DNA of 64,000 nucleotides from Riemerella anatipestifer_E. Its GTDB lineage: Bacteria; Bacteroidota; Bacteroidia; Flavobacteriales; Weeksellaceae. The notes beneath the pieces are model-generated. The model was not told where the DNA came from and made no database searches. It saw nothing but the letters and a program-made list of their open reading frames with translations. Location of the stretch: the NCBI RefSeq assembly GCF_009932355.1, contig NZ_LEKU01000010.1:1-64000 (forward strand), given 5' to 3'. Made by a program: the position numbers and the translations under genes. Positions 53,799 to 61,337 of the stretch are shown piece after piece; positions within the stretch are counted from its first letter, which is position 1; every line of letters begins with the position of its first letter.

Positions 53799-54125
53799 AT
53801 GGAAATGAATTCTTTTGTACAGAACATTCCTTTGGATTATTACGTAGTTTTATCTACATTTTTATTCTGTTTGGGTGTTTTGGGTGTTTTGTTAAGAAAA
53901 AATGCCATTGTTATTTTGGGATGTGTAGAGCTTATGCTTAATTCTGTAAATCTATTATTAGTAGCATTTTCTACCTATTACGGAGATGCTCATGGGCAGA
54001 TGTTGGTATTTTTCATTATGGTGGTAGCTGCGGCAGAAGTGGCTGTGGGACTGGCTATTATTACTATGATGTACCGAAATATAAAATCAGTAGATATTAG
54101 TATTTTAAATAAATTAAAAGGATAA
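53799..54125 (+). CDS. nuoK: NADH-quinone oxidoreductase subunit K
   Basis: A 108-residue membrane subunit with three helices. LGCVELMLNSVNLLLVAFS (near residue 46) and VVAAAEVAVGLAIITMMYR carry the conserved glutamates of the proton path. Confidence 0.94.
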   Translation: MEMNSFVQNIPLDYYVVLSTFLFCLGVLGVLLRKNAIVILGCVELMLNSVNLLLVAFSTYYGDAHGQMLVFFIMVVAAAEVAVGLAIITMMYRNIKSVDISILNKLKG

Positions 54126-54132
54126 AAGAAAT

Positions 54133-56025
54133 ATGGAAAATATAGTTTATGCGATTGTTCTTTTTCCTTTATTAGGCTTTTTAATCAACGGATTATTAGG
54201 GAAAAGATTACCTAAAATTGTGGTAGGCGGTTTGGCTACTGCGGTGGTATTTGTTTCATTTTTACTTTCGGTTTATATCTTTACACAGTTCAATTCGGAT
54301 AGTCCTGCTTTAGTGGTAAAGGCTTTTGAATGGTTCCGTGTTAATGGTATGCAGGTTAATTTTGGGTTTCAGGTAGACCAGCTTTCTTTAATGATGATGA
54401 TGATCATTACAGGGATTGGTTCTTTAATCCACTTGTATTCTATTGGTTATATGAGCCACGATGAAGGCTTCTATAAATTCTTTACTTACCTCAACCTGTT
54501 TATATTCTCTATGTTACTTCTAGTAATGGGAAGTAACTATTTGATTCTGTTTATCGGTTGGGAAGGTGTTGGTCTTTGTTCTTATTTATTGATTGGTTTT
54601 TGGTATAAAAATCAAGAATATGGTAAGGCGGCTAGAAAGGCTTTCATTATGAACCGTATAGGAGATTTAGGTTTGTTGATAGGTATTTTTATGTTAGCAT
54701 CTGAAGTAAATGCGGTAGATTATCTAAGTGTAGCTCAAAACTCATCTACGTTTGCTATTGATAGCCCAGTTGTTATCTTTATCACATTGAGTTTATTTGT
54801 AGGAGCGGTAGGTAAATCAGCACAATTGCCGTTATTTACATGGTTACCAGATGCCATGGCAGGACCTACTCCAGTATCTGCACTTATCCACGCAGCTACG
54901 ATGGTTACAGCGGGGATTTATTTGGTAGTTCGTTCTAACTTCTTATATTCTTTAGCACCTACAACATTAGATGTTATCTTGTATATAGCATTGCTTACAG
55001 CAGCTTTAGCAGCGTTTATGGCATTAAGACAAAACGACATTAAAAAGGTATTGGCTTACTCTACAGTATCTCAGCTAGGGTTTATGTTTGTAGCTTTAGG
55101 AGTAGGAGCTTATACAGCGGCGATGTTCCATTTGATGACACACGCTTTTTTCAAGGCATTACTATTCTTAGGTTCAGGTTCTGTAATCCACGCAATGAGC
55201 GGAGAGCAAGATATGAGATTTATGGGAGGACTTAAAAAGTATATTCCTATAACTCACGCTACTTTTTTTATAGGTACATTGGCTATATCGGGAATGCCGT
55301 TATTTTCAGGTATGATTTCTAAAGATGAAATATTGGTGTCAGCGTATGCTAAAAATCCAATATTCTGGGTAATTCTTTTCGTAATAGCAGCTATGACGGC
55401 TACTTATATGTTTAGATTGTATTATCTTACTTTCCACGGCTCTTTCAGAGGGACAGAGGAGCAAAAACATCACCTTCACGAAAGTCCACTTAATATGACT
55501 TTACCATTGATGGTTTTATCTGTATTGTCTTTGTTGGGTGGTTTCTTGAATTTGCCTCATTTTATAGCTCACGGAGAATACCAAACTTTACACCATTGGT
55601 TAGAAGGGTTGTATTATGTTTACACAAAGGAAACGGTTGAAGTTCCATTTAATGTAGAAATGATTTTACTAGGGCTTACAGTACTAATGTTCTTTGTAGT
55701 TTGGTTTGTGGTTAGATATCTGTATGTTACTAAAAACAAACAGCCTAAAGCTGAATATACAGGTTGGGAAAAACTGTCTGCTCAAAAATTGTATATAGAC
55801 GAAATTTACAATGCTGCTGTGGTAAAACCAGTAGAAGGTTTGGGTAAATTGGCTTCTATGTTTGATAAAGGAATTTTAGACCGTTTAGTAACACTTGTAG
55901 GTTTAGGTTCGGTAGGTTCAGGTAGAGCATTCAAAAAAGTTCAGAATGGAAATGTAGAAAACTACATTTTAATTATGTCTTTGGCGATAGGTATTATTTT
56001 AATTATTAACTTTTTAGTTCTATAA
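54133..56025 (+). CDS. nuoL: NADH-quinone oxidoreductase subunit L
   Basis: A 630-residue antiporter-like proton-pumping subunit with about 14-16 helices and a long lateral helix at the C-terminal end. GWEGVGLCSYLLIGFWY (near residue 142) and LPDAMAGPTPVSALIHAATMVTAGIYL (near residue 238) are family signatures. It starts 7 bases after nuoK. Confidence 0.95.
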   Translation: MENIVYAIVLFPLLGFLINGLLGKRLPKIVVGGLATAVVFVSFLLSVYIFTQFNSDSPALVVKAFEWFRVNGMQVNFGFQVDQLSLMMMMIITGIGSLIHLYSIGYMSHDEGFYKFFTYLNLFIFSMLLLVMGSNYLILFIGWEGVGLCSYLLIGFWYKNQEYGKAARKAFIMNRIGDLGLLIGIFMLASEVNAVDYLSVAQNSSTFAIDSPVVIFITLSLFVGAVGKSAQLPLFTWLPDAMAGPTPVSALIHAATMVTAGIYLVVRSNFLYSLAPTTLDVILYIALLTAALAAFMALRQNDIKKVLAYSTVSQLGFMFVALGVGAYTAAMFHLMTHAFFKALLFLGSGSVIHAMSGEQDMRFMGGLKKYIPITHATFFIGTLAISGMPLFSGMISKDEILVSAYAKNPIFWVILFVIAAMTATYMFRLYYLTFHGSFRGTEEQKHHLHESPLNMTLPLMVLSVLSLLGGFLNLPHFIAHGEYQTLHHWLEGLYYVYTKETVEVPFNVEMILLGLTVLMFFVVWFVVRYLYVTKNKQPKAEYTGWEKLSAQKLYIDEIYNAAVVKPVEGLGKLASMFDKGILDRLVTLVGLGSVGSGRAFKKVQNGNVENYILIMSLAIGIILIINFLVL

Positions 56026-56028
56026 TAG

Positions 56029-57513
56029 ATGTTATTATCATTATTACTATTACCTCTTGTAGGTTCAGGATTGGTTTTTGCTTGGAAGAGCTCTCAGAGT
56101 AGGTATTTGGCATTTGGTATAGCTTTAGCTCAGTTGTTGCTGGCATTTGTGATGTTGTTTAATTTCAACTACACAGATTCTGTAGATGGCGAAATGCAGT
56201 ACCAAATACAATACGATTGGAGTTATTTGATAAGAAGTAGTTTAAGTTTCGGTATAGATGGTATGGGTATGCTAATGATATTGCTTACCAATATTTTAGT
56301 GCCTTTTATCATTCTATCATCGTTTAATCAACAGACATCTTATAGAAATACTTTTTATGGACTTGTCTTATTGATGCAGTTTGGTCTTTTAGGCGTTTTC
56401 ACTGCGTTAGATGGTTTATTATTCTATATATTTTGGGAAGTTACCCTTATTCCAATATTGTTTATATGCGGAATTTGGGGGCAAGAAGACCAAAGAATTA
56501 AAACAACTACTAAGTTTTTTGTCTATACTTTCTTCGGTTCTTTATTCATGTTGGTTGGTTTAGTTTATTTATACAATCATTCAGACTCTTTTGCTTTGAT
56601 AGATTTGTATAATGCGGCTCTGAATACTGAACAACAGACCTTTGTTTTCTGGTTAATTATGATGGCATTTGCGGTTAAGTTGCCATTATTTCCCTTCCAT
56701 ACTTGGCAGCCAGATACATATACTTATGCACCAACGCAAGGCTCTATGCTTCTGTCAGGGATTATGCTTAAAATGGCAGTCTATGGAGTGCTAAGATATC
56801 TATTACCAATAGCTCCAGAGGCCGTACTAGGTCTTTCTGGTAAAATAATAATGGTAATGGCAATAGTGGGGATTATTTATGGAGCTTTAATAGCTATTGT
56901 GAATAATGATGTTAAGAGAATTATCGCTTATTCATCTCTATCGCATGTGGGGTTAATGGTTGCAGGAATTTTTGCTTCTGCTATTGTTACACTTAATGGA
57001 ACATTTACTTATGAGGGTGCTGAGGGTGCTATGGTACAAACTTTTGCACACGGTATCAATGTGGTAGGGTTATTCTACTGTGCTGATATTCTCATTAAAA
57101 GATTTGGTACAAGAGACCTTCGTCAGATGGGTGGATTGGCTAGAGTAGCTCCTAAGTTTGCAGTACTGTTTATGATTATTTTATTAGGGTCTATGGCGGT
57201 TCCGTTGACAAATGGATTTATCGGAGAATTTATGTTACTAAAAGCCGTATTTAGCTACAATACATTAGCAGTAATAGTTTCTGGACTAACAGTAATCTTA
57301 GCAGCAGTATATATGCTAAGACTTTATGGTAAAGCAATGTTTGGAGAAGGAGACGAAGCTGTTTTATCACAAGTTAAAGACCTTTCGGCGGTAGAATTTT
57401 CGGTATTGGCAGGGTTATCTATTTTTGTAATAGTATTGGGAGTGTATCCTAATATCATTATAGAAATGGTGCAAAGTTCGTTAAAGTTTATTTACTTATC
57501 TGTGATAAGTTAA
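56029..57513 (+). CDS. nuoM: NADH-quinone oxidoreductase subunit M
   Basis: A 494-residue antiporter-like subunit. FYIFWEVTLIPILFICGIWG (near residue 130), KLPLFPFHTWQPDTYTYAPT and AYSSLSHVGLMVAGIF identify it. It starts 3 bases after nuoL. Confidence 0.95.
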   Translation: MLLSLLLLPLVGSGLVFAWKSSQSRYLAFGIALAQLLLAFVMLFNFNYTDSVDGEMQYQIQYDWSYLIRSSLSFGIDGMGMLMILLTNILVPFIILSSFNQQTSYRNTFYGLVLLMQFGLLGVFTALDGLLFYIFWEVTLIPILFICGIWGQEDQRIKTTTKFFVYTFFGSLFMLVGLVYLYNHSDSFALIDLYNAALNTEQQTFVFWLIMMAFAVKLPLFPFHTWQPDTYTYAPTQGSMLLSGIMLKMAVYGVLRYLLPIAPEAVLGLSGKIIMVMAIVGIIYGALIAIVNNDVKRIIAYSSLSHVGLMVAGIFASAIVTLNGTFTYEGAEGAMVQTFAHGINVVGLFYCADILIKRFGTRDLRQMGGLARVAPKFAVLFMIILLGSMAVPLTNGFIGEFMLLKAVFSYNTLAVIVSGLTVILAAVYMLRLYGKAMFGEGDEAVLSQVKDLSAVEFSVLAGLSIFVIVLGVYPNIIIEMVQSSLKFIYLSVIS

Positions 57514-57533
57514 CAAAATGATATTTTAAAAAG

Positions 57534-58922
57534 ATGAGTGTTTTAATTACTATATTTATCACAGCAGTTATTGCTTTGTTTACGGGTGTTTTTAATCAGG
57601 GTAAATATGCTAGGTATGTAGGAATTCTTGGTTTGGGAATTGCGTTATATGTTAGTTTCCTTCCTGATTGTACTTTTTTTGAAAAATACAATGCGATGTT
57701 TAGCTATAGTGCTAATACAGCATTATTTACCAAAATATCTTTGGTGGTAACTCTTTTATTATTTTTTATTGCAGGTTTTGCATTTAGTAATCATAGAAGT
57801 CACCAGTCGGAGCTTTATGCTTTAATGCTATTTTCTCTTTGTGGAGGTATTATTTTGTTTGGATTCCAAAATATGGTTACTCTATTTTTAGGGATAGAGA
57901 TACTGTCTATACCGCTTTATGTTATGGCAGGAAGTGCTAAAACCAACCTTCGTTCTGTAGAAGCGTCTATGAAATACTTTTTGATGGGTGCTTTTGCTAC
58001 GGGCTTTTTGCTTTTCGGTATCGCTTTGATTTATGGTAGTACAGGTAGTTTTGATTTAGCAACTATCCACCTTTTTAGAGGAGCACACGGAGCTACAAGC
58101 AAAATGTTTTTATTAGGAATTGTAATGATGTTGGTGGCTATGGCATTTAAAGTATCTTTAGCACCATTCCATATGTGGAGTCCAGATGTATATCAAGGAG
58201 CACCGTCTCTTATTACAGGCTTTATGGCATCAGTGGTTAAGATAGCAGGATTTTATGCGTTTTTCAAAGTGATGACTTTAGCATTTATCGGAGGTTTTTC
58301 TATGTGGATTAACATCGTGGCTGTGCTTATTATATTAACGCTCATCTTGTCTAATATTATGGGATTGGCACAAACCAATGCGAAGAGAATGTTGGCTTAC
58401 TCTAGTGTTTCTCATGCAGGGTATATTGCACTAATTTTTTTCGGGTTTAATAGCCTTTCTGTATATAATTTAGCTTTCTATCTATTTGCTTATTCTTTAG
58501 CAACAGTTGGGGTGTTTATGTGCTTGATATGGGTAGAAAAAATTAAAAGAGAAACTTCTTTTGAAGCATTTAACGGTTTGGCAAAAACAGAACCTTTATT
58601 AGCTATTGTAGCTTCTGTATCTTTATTGTCAATGGCTGGTATTCCGCTTACGGCAGGGTTTATAGGTAAATTTAATGTTTTTAGTCAAGCTATTTCAGGT
58701 AACGCTACTGTACTGGTAATTGTAGCTATCTTGGGTTCTGCCTTGAGTATCGCTTATTATTTAAGATTGATTATAGCGATGTTCTTTTATCAAGAAAGTA
58801 CATTTAAAACTAGTGAAAAGGTAAGTATTACTTATAACATTATGGCGGTGGTGCTTGTATTGTTATTGGTAGCGATGGGAGTGTATCCAGATTTATTTGC
58901 TATGCAATTTGGACTTTATTAA
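57534..58922 (+). CDS. nuoN: NADH-quinone oxidoreductase subunit N
   Basis: A 462-residue antiporter-like subunit. FLGIEILSIPLYVMAGS (near residue 118), SLAPFHMWSPDVYQGAPS (near residue 204) and AYSSVSHAGYIAL are typical. It is the last gene of the nuo operon and is followed by a terminator. Confidence 0.95.
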   Translation: MSVLITIFITAVIALFTGVFNQGKYARYVGILGLGIALYVSFLPDCTFFEKYNAMFSYSANTALFTKISLVVTLLLFFIAGFAFSNHRSHQSELYALMLFSLCGGIILFGFQNMVTLFLGIEILSIPLYVMAGSAKTNLRSVEASMKYFLMGAFATGFLLFGIALIYGSTGSFDLATIHLFRGAHGATSKMFLLGIVMMLVAMAFKVSLAPFHMWSPDVYQGAPSLITGFMASVVKIAGFYAFFKVMTLAFIGGFSMWINIVAVLIILTLILSNIMGLAQTNAKRMLAYSSVSHAGYIALIFFGFNSLSVYNLAFYLFAYSLATVGVFMCLIWVEKIKRETSFEAFNGLAKTEPLLAIVASVSLLSMAGIPLTAGFIGKFNVFSQAISGNATVLVIVAILGSALSIAYYLRLIIAMFFYQESTFKTSEKVSITYNIMAVVLVLLLVAMGVYPDLFAMQFGLY

Positions 58923-58957
58923 GAAAATAAAATAAGAATCAATCAGTTGATATAGAG

Positions 58958-58988
58958 AGCATAAACTTTTCGGAGTTTATGCTTTTTT
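58958..58988 (+). terminator. Terminator after the nuo operon
   Basis: AGCATAAACT and AGTTTATGCT arms with a six-base loop are followed by a T run. Intrinsic terminator. Confidence 0.88.
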
Positions 58989-59043
58989 ATTGGTGTTTAT
59001 TAGGATAGTAAAGCTAACAATAGGTTTGTAAGAAATTTATATT

Positions 59044-59051
59044 TATTTTTG
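59044..59051 (+). promoter_or_regulatory. Promoter -7 element for tpx
   Basis: TATTTTTG, 21 bases before ATG 59073. A TTTG at 59025-59028 is spaced by only 15 bases, so the -33 assignment is weak. Confidence 0.4.
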
Positions 59052-59072
59052 ATAAATATTAAAACATTTAAA

Positions 59073-59570
59073 ATGGCAAAACTAACATTAAAAGGTAATG
59101 AAATTAGTAGTGTAGGAGAACTTCCTAAACTAGGAGAAACAATAAAAGACTTTAATCTAGTAGCTTCAGATTTAAGCGAAAAAACTAAAAATGACTTCTC
59201 AGGAAAAAGAAAAGTACTTAATATTTTCCCAAGTATAGACACGGGAGTATGTGCCGCTTCAGCGAGAAAATTTAATGAAGAAGCATCTAAGTTAGATAAT
59301 ACGATAGTGATAAATATCTCTAGAGATTTACCATTTGCATTAGGGCGTTTTTGTGCTGCGGAAGGTTTAAATAATGTGGAAACACTATCTGATTTCAGAA
59401 GTAATTTTGGGGAAGAATTTGGTGTTACTTTAGTAGATTCACCACTTAAAGGATTGTTGAGTAGAGCGGTTGTTATCACTGATGAAAATGATAAAGTGAT
59501 TTACACAGAACAAGTATCCGAAATTACTAACGAGCCTAACTACGAAGCCGCTTTAGCGAGCTTAAAATAA
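59073..59570 (+). CDS. tpx: Thiol peroxidase Tpx
   Basis: A 165-residue atypical 2-Cys peroxiredoxin that reduces peroxides. PSIDTGVCAASARKF (near residue 53) carries the peroxidatic Cys and LGRFCAAEGLNNV (near residue 90) the resolving Cys. I chose ATG 59073 (MAKLTLKGNE) over an upstream TTG. It lies between two terminators and is probably transcribed alone. Confidence 0.94.
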   Translation: MAKLTLKGNEISSVGELPKLGETIKDFNLVASDLSEKTKNDFSGKRKVLNIFPSIDTGVCAASARKFNEEASKLDNTIVINISRDLPFALGRFCAAEGLNNVETLSDFRSNFGEEFGVTLVDSPLKGLLSRAVVITDENDKVIYTEQVSEITNEPNYEAALASLK

Positions 59571-59583
59571 ATTATTTTAGAGG

Positions 59584-59612
59584 GGGAGAACCTGCATTAG
59601 TTCTCCCTTTTT
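59584..59612 (+). terminator. Terminator after tpx
   Basis: The GGGAGAAC and GTTCTCCC arms with an eight-base loop and a T run form an intrinsic terminator. Confidence 0.88.
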
Positions 59613-59625
59613 GTATTTTGATGAG

Positions 59626-60270
59626 ATGAAAAAAGCAGTAGTTATTGGTGGGACGGGAGCTACAGGTAAGGCTCTATTACATACACTTTCTAATGATTTG
59701 TCGTATCAGTCGGTGGTGGCATTATCTAGGAGAGACAGCACTTCGTTATTACCAAAAGTGGAGGTTTGTAAAGTAGATTTTAATCATTTAGAACAAAGTT
59801 CGGCTATTATCAGCGGAGATGTTGCATTTTCTTGTTTAGGAACTACGCTTAAAGACGCTGGGAGTCAAGACGCTCAGTGGCGTGTGGATTATGATTACCA
59901 ATACACATTTGCTAAAATAGCCAAAGAAAACGGAGTTTCTACATTGGTTTTAATTTCTTCTATGGGAGCAGATAAAAAGTCGCCAATTTTCTATTCTAAA
60001 ATGAAGGGTAAACTAGAGGAGGCAATTACAGAACTTAATTTCCCTAACCTTATTATTTTAAGACCAAGTTTACTTATACGCCCTGAAACCAAGAGATTGG
60101 GAGAGCGTATTTCACTACCTATATTAAATACTTTTAATAAAATAGGATTGCTGAAAAAATATCAACCTATATCAGTGGAAGATTTAAGTAAAGCAATGGT
60201 AAAATCGGTGGAAAGGTACAAAACAGGCACTCATATTTTAGAACTAAAACAAATTTTGGAATTGGTTTAA
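59626..60270 (+). CDS. NAD(P)-binding oxidoreductase-like protein
   Basis: A 214-residue Rossmann protein with GGTGATGKALL (residues about 8-18, GxxGxxG) and the SSMGADKKSPIFYSKMKGKLEEA segment with YxxxK (near residue 125). It resembles atypical short-chain dehydrogenase/NmrA-like proteins. I chose ATG 59626 (MKKAVVIGG) over a TTG at 59611. Substrate unknown. The J-domain gene starts 1 base after its stop. Confidence 0.82.
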   Translation: MKKAVVIGGTGATGKALLHTLSNDLSYQSVVALSRRDSTSLLPKVEVCKVDFNHLEQSSAIISGDVAFSCLGTTLKDAGSQDAQWRVDYDYQYTFAKIAKENGVSTLVLISSMGADKKSPIFYSKMKGKLEEAITELNFPNLIILRPSLLIRPETKRLGERISLPILNTFNKIGLLKKYQPISVEDLSKAMVKSVERYKTGTHILELKQILELV

Positions 60271-60271
60271 G

Positions 60272-60898
60272 GTGAAGAATTACTATTATTTTTTAGGAAT
60301 TTCGGAAGAGGCTACATCGGAAGACATCAAGAAGGCTTACCGAAAATTATCACTTAAATATCACCCTGATAAAAACGAAAACGATTCATTTTTTGTGGAG
60401 CGTTTCAGAGAAGTTCAGGAGGCTTACGAGGTGCTTATCAACTCAAGTAGTAGAAGTTTATACGACCAAAAACTAGCACAAATACAACAAAACATTAAAT
60501 CCGACCAGCCGCCTTACATCAAGACTTTCCACGCGAATAAACTTCGAGTGAAAAAAGGCGAAGAAATTATCCTAAATTGGCAGACACAAAACGCCGATGT
60601 AATAAAAATAATCCCTTTTGGTCTAGTAAAAAACTATGGAGAAAAAAAGGTGAAAATCACACAATTTGATACCAACGGAGAGTGCCGAATTTTACTGAAT
60701 GCTACCAATACACTATTGCAAAAAACCGTTGCCAAAGGCATCACCATAAAAGAAATACAGGAAGTGGAAACCCCTCTCTCTGAAACTCATTTTACCAATA
60801 CAAAACAGCAATCAAACATTGCCAACCGACCTAGTAAACTTCCATATATCCTAGCTCTATTGTTGGTGATACTACTTTTATTTTGGCTTTTTCGTTAA
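60272..60898 (+). CDS. Membrane-anchored J-domain protein
   Basis: A 208-residue protein with an N-terminal J domain (about 1-70) including the KYHPDKNEND motif that stimulates Hsp70 ATPase. A middle beta-rich region follows, then a C-terminal membrane helix (LPYILALLLVILLLFWLF) and a final Arg. It is a DnaJ-like co-chaperone facing the cytoplasm. It starts with GTG 60272, 1 base after the oxidoreductase stop. It overlaps the end of the convergent small gene by 4 bases. Confidence 0.85.
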   Translation: MKNYYYFLGISEEATSEDIKKAYRKLSLKYHPDKNENDSFFVERFREVQEAYEVLINSSSRSLYDQKLAQIQQNIKSDQPPYIKTFHANKLRVKKGEEIILNWQTQNADVIKIIPFGLVKNYGEKKVKITQFDTNGECRILLNATNTLLQKTVAKGITIKEIQEVETPLSETHFTNTKQQSNIANRPSKLPYILALLLVILLLFWLFR

Positions 60899-61047
60899 GC
60901 CATTTTCAATCTGCCAGGGCATTTTTTGCACCTTTTGCCCTTTTTAAACTTTTTACAACATTTCTTTTTGCTGCAAAACATCTCTTGTTCAGCCGAAAAC
61001 GCTGGCGTAAGTACAGGTACTTTAAAAGGAATTACTGCTGTATTCAT
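60895..61047 (-). CDS. Small Cys/Lys-rich protein (50 residues)
   Basis: The minus strand from ATG 61047 to TAA 60895 encodes 50 residues. Residues 1-20 begin MNTAVIPFKVPVLTPAFS. The second half is basic with five cysteines (residues 25, 30, 31, 40 and 43; CSKKKCC, KRCKKCPG). I recall similar small flavobacterial proteins ending in KKCCKKFKKGKRCKKCP. A metal-binding role is plausible but inferred. A -7 box (TATATTTG) lies 4 bases upstream of the ATG. Confidence 0.65.
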   Translation of the reverse strand: MNTAVIPFKVPVLTPAFSAEQEMFCSKKKCCKKFKKGKRCKKCPGRLKMA

Positions 61048-61051
61048 GTTG

Positions 61052-61059
61052 CAAATATA
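61052..61059 (-). promoter_or_regulatory. Promoter -7 element abutting the small Cys-rich gene
   Basis: The minus strand reads TATATTTG, then CAAC, then ATG. The predicted transcription start is at the start codon (leaderless candidate). Confidence 0.55.
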
Positions 61060-61128
61060 ATCTAATTTGGATTAAATACAAATAAAAATAAACTCATCAA
61101 TTAGCTGATATTTATCAGATTTTATTTA

Positions 61129-61228
61129 GGAGCTATTTCCCGCTATCCGCTCATACTCCTCGCTCAGAGGCTCCGCTTCACTCTGCCTCTTCACTGTGGG
61201 GTATCTGCTTCTATCGGGGCTATTAGCA
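61129..61228. repeat. Structured interspersed-type element before gcvP
   Basis: About 100 bases richer in GC than the surroundings. GGAGCTATTTCCCGCTATCC at the left and CTATCGGGGCTATTAGC at the right enclose small stems, such as GAGGC/GCCTC. I recall closely similar sequences (CTATTTCCCGCTATCC...ATCGGGGC) scattered in flavobacterial genomes, so it is probably a repeat or structured RNA. No ORF fits. The remaining bases to 61337 show only AT-rich sequence. Confidence 0.55.
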
Positions 61229-61337
61229 CGGTGCAAATACAAAATATTGGTACATAAGCACACAAAATCTTTGTATAGAAAACCAAAAAGTAATAAATTT
61301 ACGCTCTGTAATCTAATAAAAAAACAATAGAAAATTT

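Noticed and set aside
60883..61065. 60-codon plus-strand frame
   Set aside because: It is antisense to the small Cys-rich gene, which has a better promoter and recognisable pattern.
61229..61337. Glycine riboswitch upstream of gcvP
   Set aside because: The stretch is short and AT-rich, and none of the conserved glycine-aptamer sequence was found.
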